Source of the DNA: Bacilli bacterium
Lineage (GTDB): Bacteria; Bacillota_I; Bacilli_A; RF39; UBA660
DNA length: 10,143 bases
Reading direction: 5' to 3'
Assembly: GCA_022791215.1 (NCBI GenBank)
Contig: JAAVYQ010000026.1
Coordinates: 1 to 10,143, forward strand
In this document: positions 7,886 to 10,143 of the stretch, in pieces
Layout of the letters: every line of letters starts with the position of its first letter
How positions within the stretch are numbered: position 1 is the first letter of the stretch
Notes under the pieces: model-generated
The model's database searches: none
The model's input: only the letters and a program-made list of their open reading frames with translations
What the model was told of the DNA's origin: nothing
Program-made: the position numbers and the translations under genes

Positions 7886-8135
7886 TTTCGCTTTCTCCCT
7901 TACTGCATATATCTAGTACGAATTCTTCTGGTATTTCTGGTAATTCTAATTCGTCTATGATTGGATTAACTATTTCTGATACTCTTGCACACAAGTCTGT
8001 GTCTACTGTTTTGTCACTTTCAATGTGTAAGAATAATGTATCTACACCGTCTTCTTTTTCAAATTCTATTTTTGATATCGTAACTTCAATATCTTTTAAT
8101 GGCTCTTTTACTGCATTTAGTATTTTTTCGTTCAT
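7878..8135 (-). CDS. rimP: RimP ribosome maturation factor, N-terminal domain only
   Basis: RimP assists assembly of the 30S subunit and is encoded just upstream of nusA in most bacteria. This product has 85 residues, against about 150 for typical RimP. It aligns by eye with the N-terminal alpha/beta domain: an opening helix, the strand KIEFEKEDGVDTLFLHIESD, then TVDTDLCARVSEIVNPIID (family: LDDCxxVSrxls) and FVLDICSKG, where the family has the strand ending in SSPGLDRPL. The protein stops at that boundary, so the SH3-like C-terminal domain is missing. The gene overlaps nusA by eight bases, leaving no room for a frameshifted remainder. The start ATG 8135 has an excellent AAGGAGG (8144-8150) eight bases upstream. 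Identity is supported mainly by position and the first-domain match. Confidence 0.85.
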   Translation of the reverse strand: MNEKILNAVKEPLKDIEVTISKIEFEKEDGVDTLFLHIESDKTVDTDLCARVSEIVNPIIDELELPEIPEEFVLDICSKGESENE

Positions 8136-8155
8136 TTTTGTTTCCTCCTTTTTTT

Positions 8156-8186
8156 AAAAATAAACAAGTGGGTTTGTACGCCCACT
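8156..8186 (-). promoter_or_regulatory. GC-rich leader hairpin before rimP-nusA, candidate attenuator
   Basis: In the untranslated leader the minus strand carries AGTGGG (8186-8181), an eight-base loop, and CCCACT (8172-8167). This 6-bp stem extends to 7 bp with a G-U pair. It is followed by an interrupted U-rich tract TGTTTATTTTT (8166-8156), and the rimP ribosome site begins six bases further on. It is one of the few GC-rich spots in this AT-rich window. It resembles a weak intrinsic terminator placed between promoter and first gene, as expected of an attenuator. From memory, NusA-dependent autoregulation through a leader terminator is described for the B. subtilis operon. It could instead be the terminator of the upstream radC-ylbDE unit. 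Confidence 0.6.
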
Positions 8187-8200
8187 CATCTAGTGATTTC

Positions 8201-8229
8201 ATTTTATCATAGTATTTTGTTTTCTTCAA
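8201..8229 (-). promoter_or_regulatory. Sigma-A-type promoter for the rimP-nusA-infB operon
   Basis: TTGAAG (8224-8229) and TAAAAT (8201-8206) are separated by 17 bases on the minus strand, matching the sigma-A consensus at four and five of six positions. Transcription would begin near 8194, about 59 bases before the rimP ATG. The leader hairpin then lies inside the transcript. Confidence 0.6.
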
Positions 8230-8264
8230 TAGTTTGATGGTATATTTTTTCTTTTGGTTCGATT

Positions 8265-8486
8265 TTAATCTTTTGTTACATTCATAAATGCATTTATTAA
8301 ATCTATTCCTGTACTTACTTTATCAACTTTGTCTCTAAATCTTAAACCATATCTTTCTTTCATTTCGTTTATCATTTCTTCAACTGCAACTCCACGATTT
8401 ATTTTTTTATACCAACTTGAGTTTTCTCTTAGGTATTTTAATATGTTTGGGTTAGCATATATTTTTTCTCTAATTTCGTATCTCAT
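8265..8486 (-). CDS. ylbE: YlbE-like protein
   Basis: A 73-residue soluble protein resembling the YlbE-like family of Bacilli, whose function is unknown. Features seen are the opening MRYEIREKIYANPNILKYLR, the tryptophan-tyrosine pair W25-Y26 before KKINR, and a C-terminal helical part with IDLINAFMNV, matching the family layout in length and order. The ATG overlaps the stop of the ylbD-like gene by one base (TAATG), so the two are translationally coupled. They are also adjacent in B. subtilis, which strengthens both assignments. No clear terminator follows in the 60 bases before the next promoter, so read-through into the rimP unit is possible. The assignment is from memory of the family pattern. 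Confidence 0.72.
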   Translation of the reverse strand: MRYEIREKIYANPNILKYLRENSSWYKKINRGVAVEEMINEMKERYGLRFRDKVDKVSTGIDLINAFMNVTKD

Positions 8487-8866
8487 TAATCGTCAAAGAA
8501 CCTTTCAATTTCTGTGCTTTTCTTTTTTGTAGTTCTTTTTTCTTCTTTTTTGTCTTGCCTTAGTGTTACTATTTCTTCTAGAAATCCTAATGCTTTTTGA
8601 AGTGATCCTATGTTTTCTTCTAGTTTTTCCATGTCTACATTTTTTAAATTCCCTAATATGCTTTTGACTCCATCACTTACTTTGCTTTCTGTTTTTTTCT
8701 CTTCTTTGTTGTAATCGTTTTTAAAGTCTTCCCATATGCTTGCATCTCTTCCATATATGTCATATGTTTCGTATAATGATTGCCATGTTGTTTTTCCGTT
8801 TCTTACTAATTCAGATAGATATTTATTTTGAGCAGCAAATTCTTTGAATTCTTCTTTTTTACTCAT
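8486..8866 (-). CDS. ylbD: YlbD-like protein (annotated in databases as putative coat protein)
   Basis: A 126-residue charged protein resembling B. subtilis YlbD. The N-terminal half shows the family pattern: an FKEFAAQN helix, LVRNGKTTWQSLYE around W28, then YGRDASIWEDF around W45. The second half has a helical segment SILGNLKNVDMEKLEENIG, likely to self-associate, and a lysine-rich tail ending ERFFDD. There is no signal peptide or membrane segment. The coat-protein label comes from Bacillus; whether this organism forms spores cannot be told from the window. The ATG at 8866 is chosen because AGGTGA (8872-8877) lies five bases upstream. A GTG at 8875 falls inside that site. The radC stop lies within the same site, so translation is coupled to radC. 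Confidence 0.78.
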   Translation of the reverse strand: MSKKEEFKEFAAQNKYLSELVRNGKTTWQSLYETYDIYGRDASIWEDFKNDYNKEEKKTESKVSDGVKSILGNLKNVDMEKLEENIGSLQKALGFLEEIVTLRQDKKEEKRTTKKKSTEIERFFDD

Positions 8867-8871
8867 TTTTG

Positions 8872-8877
8872 TCACCT
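8872..8877 (-). promoter_or_regulatory. Shine-Dalgarno site deciding the ylbD start
   Basis: AGGTGA is placed five bases before ATG 8866 and contains the radC stop codon TGA. The competing GTG (8873-8875) lies inside it and has no site of its own. Confidence 0.65.
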
Positions 8878-9573
8878 GTTACATTGTATGCTTCTTATTG
8901 ATGTTTTACTACTGTTCTCTACAAAACTATAGTAACTAGAACTACTTATGATTATGTGGTCTATTACTTTTATTCCAATTAGTTCTCCTATTTCTATTAT
9001 TCTATTTGTAAACTCAATATCTTTTTTGCTTGGTGTTGTGTCTCCTGTTGGATGGTTATGCATGATTATTATGAAGGAGGCGCTTTCTAATAACGCGCTT
9101 TTGAATATTTCTCTTGGATGTATTGTTACACTGTCTACTGTTCCTTTATATAATTCTTCTTTTTTTATTAGGTTTAGTTTTTTGTCACATAGCAATACAA
9201 AAAATTTTTCTTGCTTTTCTCCATAGAAATCGTTTTTATACTTTTCATATATTTTGTTGGGTTCGTTCATTTTTATTTTGGCATTCGGTTCGTTGAAAGC
9301 TCTTTTTCCTAGTTCAAATGCCGCGACTATAGTACACGCTTTTGCTTTTTTTATTCCTTTAATTTTACATAGATTATTAATACTTTCACTTTTTAATTTG
9401 TTTAGTGTTCCTGTTTCTTTCAATATCCTGTTTGATAATATGTTTATACTTTCTTCTTTGTTTCCTGTTCTAAGTAATATTGATAATAATTCAGTGTTTG
9501 TTAAGTTTTCTACTCCAAATTTTATTAATTTCTCTCTAGGTTTTTCTTCTGTTATTATTTCTTTTAGTTTCAT
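8872..9573 (-). CDS. radC: RadC family protein (JAB/MPN metalloprotein domain)
   Basis: RadC was named for DNA repair, but its biochemical activity remains unproven; the domain is a JAMM-type zinc metalloprotein fold. The 233-residue protein is full length. The N-terminus has the usual PREKLIKFG and LTNTELLSILLRTG, then a helix-hairpin-helix-like segment LCKIKGIKKAKACTIVAAFE (about 68-87). The C-terminal domain carries the metal site H172-N-H174-P-T-G-D followed by S182 and D185, matching HxH-x7-S-x2-D, so the metal ligands are intact. The ATG at 9573 has AAAGGT just upstream and follows the SPOR gene stop by 19 bases. The downstream ylbD-like gene begins immediately after its stop. Confidence 0.96.
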   Translation of the reverse strand: MKLKEIITEEKPREKLIKFGVENLTNTELLSILLRTGNKEESINILSNRILKETGTLNKLKSESINNLCKIKGIKKAKACTIVAAFELGKRAFNEPNAKIKMNEPNKIYEKYKNDFYGEKQEKFFVLLCDKKLNLIKKEELYKGTVDSVTIHPREIFKSALLESASFIIIMHNHPTGDTTPSKKDIEFTNRIIEIGELIGIKVIDHIIISSSSYYSFVENSSKTSIRSIQCNR

Positions 9574-9592
9574 TTTTACCTTTCACTATTTG

Positions 9593-10030
9593 TTATAGTT
9601 TTTTACTTTCTAATAGTTTTTCTAATTCTTTTAAACTTGATTTTACTACTATGTTTATATTTCTTTTGTCATCTGTATTTTTAATTATGTTATCGTAAGT
9701 GTCTAAATTGGCAGAGTATTCTTCGTTTGTTATTTTTACTACTTTTTTAAAGTTTTCTTTCCCGTCTAGATAGATTTTGGAAAGTTTATTATATACTTCT
9801 TCATCTTTTGTTACGCCTATATATATTTTGTATAGTTCGCCTTCTTTTTTTATTATATAGTTTTCAAATTGTTTTGTTGCTTCTGATAGATTATTATGAT
9901 CTTTATATGCTCCTGCTTGTATTAAGTAAATTTTTGTGCTTAGTTCCTCGGTTTTGGAGTACAGTTTATATGTTATAAATGTAAATAATATTGAAATTAA
10001 TATTATTGTTAGAATTATTTTTTTGTTCAT
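9593..10030 (-). CDS. Membrane-anchored SPOR-domain protein
   Basis: SPOR domains bind peptidoglycan lacking stem peptides and are used by division and sporulation proteins. This 145-residue product has a short cytoplasmic MNKK, one hydrophobic anchor (about residues 5-21) and an extracytoplasmic remainder. The SPOR-like fold is suggested by IYLIQAGAY 34-42, a helix SEATKQFENYIIKK, and YKIYIGVTKDEEVYNKL 67-83. The last 40 residues are charged and helical. The ATG at 10030 is preferred over upstream TTG 10045 and GTG 10042, because GGTGA (10039-10043) precedes it by eight bases and the inferred transcription start is near 10043. In Bacillus the SPOR protein SpoIIB lies just before maf and radC. 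Here the gene sits directly before radC, so it may be a SpoIIB-like counterpart, but no orthology can be shown from sequence alone. Confidence 0.82.
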   Translation of the reverse strand: MNKKIILTIILISILFTFITYKLYSKTEELSTKIYLIQAGAYKDHNNLSEATKQFENYIIKKEGELYKIYIGVTKDEEVYNKLSKIYLDGKENFKKVVKITNEEYSANLDTYDNIIKNTDDKRNINIVVKSSLKELEKLLESKKL

Positions 10031-10038
10031 TATTATGT

Positions 10039-10043
10039 TCACC
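10039..10043 (-). promoter_or_regulatory. Shine-Dalgarno site deciding the SPOR gene start
   Basis: GGTGA lies eight bases before ATG 10030. The TTG and GTG codons that could extend the protein by four or five residues overlap or abut this site. Confidence 0.5.
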
Positions 10044-10049
10044 AATATT

Positions 10050-10055
10050 ATTATA
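10050..10055 (-). promoter_or_regulatory. Probable -10 box of the SPOR-radC-ylbDE unit
   Basis: A perfect TATAAT stands 19 bases upstream of ATG 10030. No good -35 is found at 16-18 bases: TCGACA (10077-10082) is close to consensus but 21 bases away. The short predicted leader fits the chosen start. In AT-rich DNA such a hexamer can occur by chance. Confidence 0.4.
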
Positions 10056-10143
10056 TCTTAATAGTTCTTTGAATTTTGTCGAATTCTATCTTTAAAATCT
10101 TTTTTAAATATATTATTTTACTTTTGATATACGTTTTTTTATA

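Noticed and set aside
7878..8135. RimP shortening caused by a simple frameshift or pseudogene decay.
   Set aside because: No remainder of the C-terminal domain exists in any frame, because nusA begins within the last codons, and the retained domain is well conserved with an excellent ribosome site.
10051..10143. A minus-strand frame open from the right edge for 30 codons to TAA at 10051-10053, which could be the C-terminus of an upstream gene.
   Set aside because: The translation is a Lys/Ile-rich string without recognisable features, it overlaps the probable -10 box, and such length is easily reached by chance in this AT-rich DNA. Sequence to the right would settle it.
1..10143. A mycoplasma-type genetic code (UGA = Trp) suggested by the extreme AT content.
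   Set aside because: Tryptophans at conserved positions (for example WWNP of the helicase) use TGG, and infB and radC end at TGA exactly where their families end.

Overview
The window is a stretch of very AT-rich bacterial chromosome in which every convincing gene reads on the minus strand, so the + strand looks T-rich throughout. The adjacent ylbD- and ylbE-like genes, the rimP-nusA-ylxR-infB-rbfA order and the SPOR-protein-then-radC arrangement point to a low-GC member of the class Bacilli. Tryptophan is encoded by TGG, and TGA serves as a stop (infB, radC), so this is not a UGA=Trp mycoplasma. A gut or host-associated, reduced Bacilli lineage (RF39-like or Erysipelotrichia-like) fits, but this is inference.

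Reading in the direction of transcription, from high to low coordinates. (1) 10055-8265: a -10 box, a small membrane-anchored SPOR-domain protein, radC, ylbD-like and ylbE-like, tightly packed with coupled starts. (2) 8229-3092: a sigma-A-type promoter, a short leader with a GC-rich hairpin, then rimP (reduced to its N-terminal domain), nusA, ylxR, an unrecognised 117-residue gene in the place usually held by ylxQ, infB, rbfA, and an unrecognised 144-residue gene where truB is often found. A compound hairpin followed by a run of U closes the unit. (3) 3054-1: a near-consensus promoter drives a large SWIM-SNF2 helicase gene that runs off the left edge just after the WWNP motif of the helicase C-terminal domain.

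Unit 2 is the conserved transcription/translation operon. NusA acts on RNA polymerase pausing, termination and antitermination. RimP and RbfA mature the 30S subunit, and IF2 delivers initiator tRNA and joins the subunits. Unit 1 combines cell-envelope and DNA-related functions of unclear connection. Unit 3 is an independently promoted ATP-dependent nucleic-acid translocase.

I see no tRNA, rRNA, CRISPR array, insertion sequence or phage gene. Nothing amounts to a clear new defence or mobile system. The unusual points are the one-domain RimP, the two unknown genes inside a normally rigid operon (one with an in-frame open tail after its stop), and the hairpin leader ahead of rimP-nusA.
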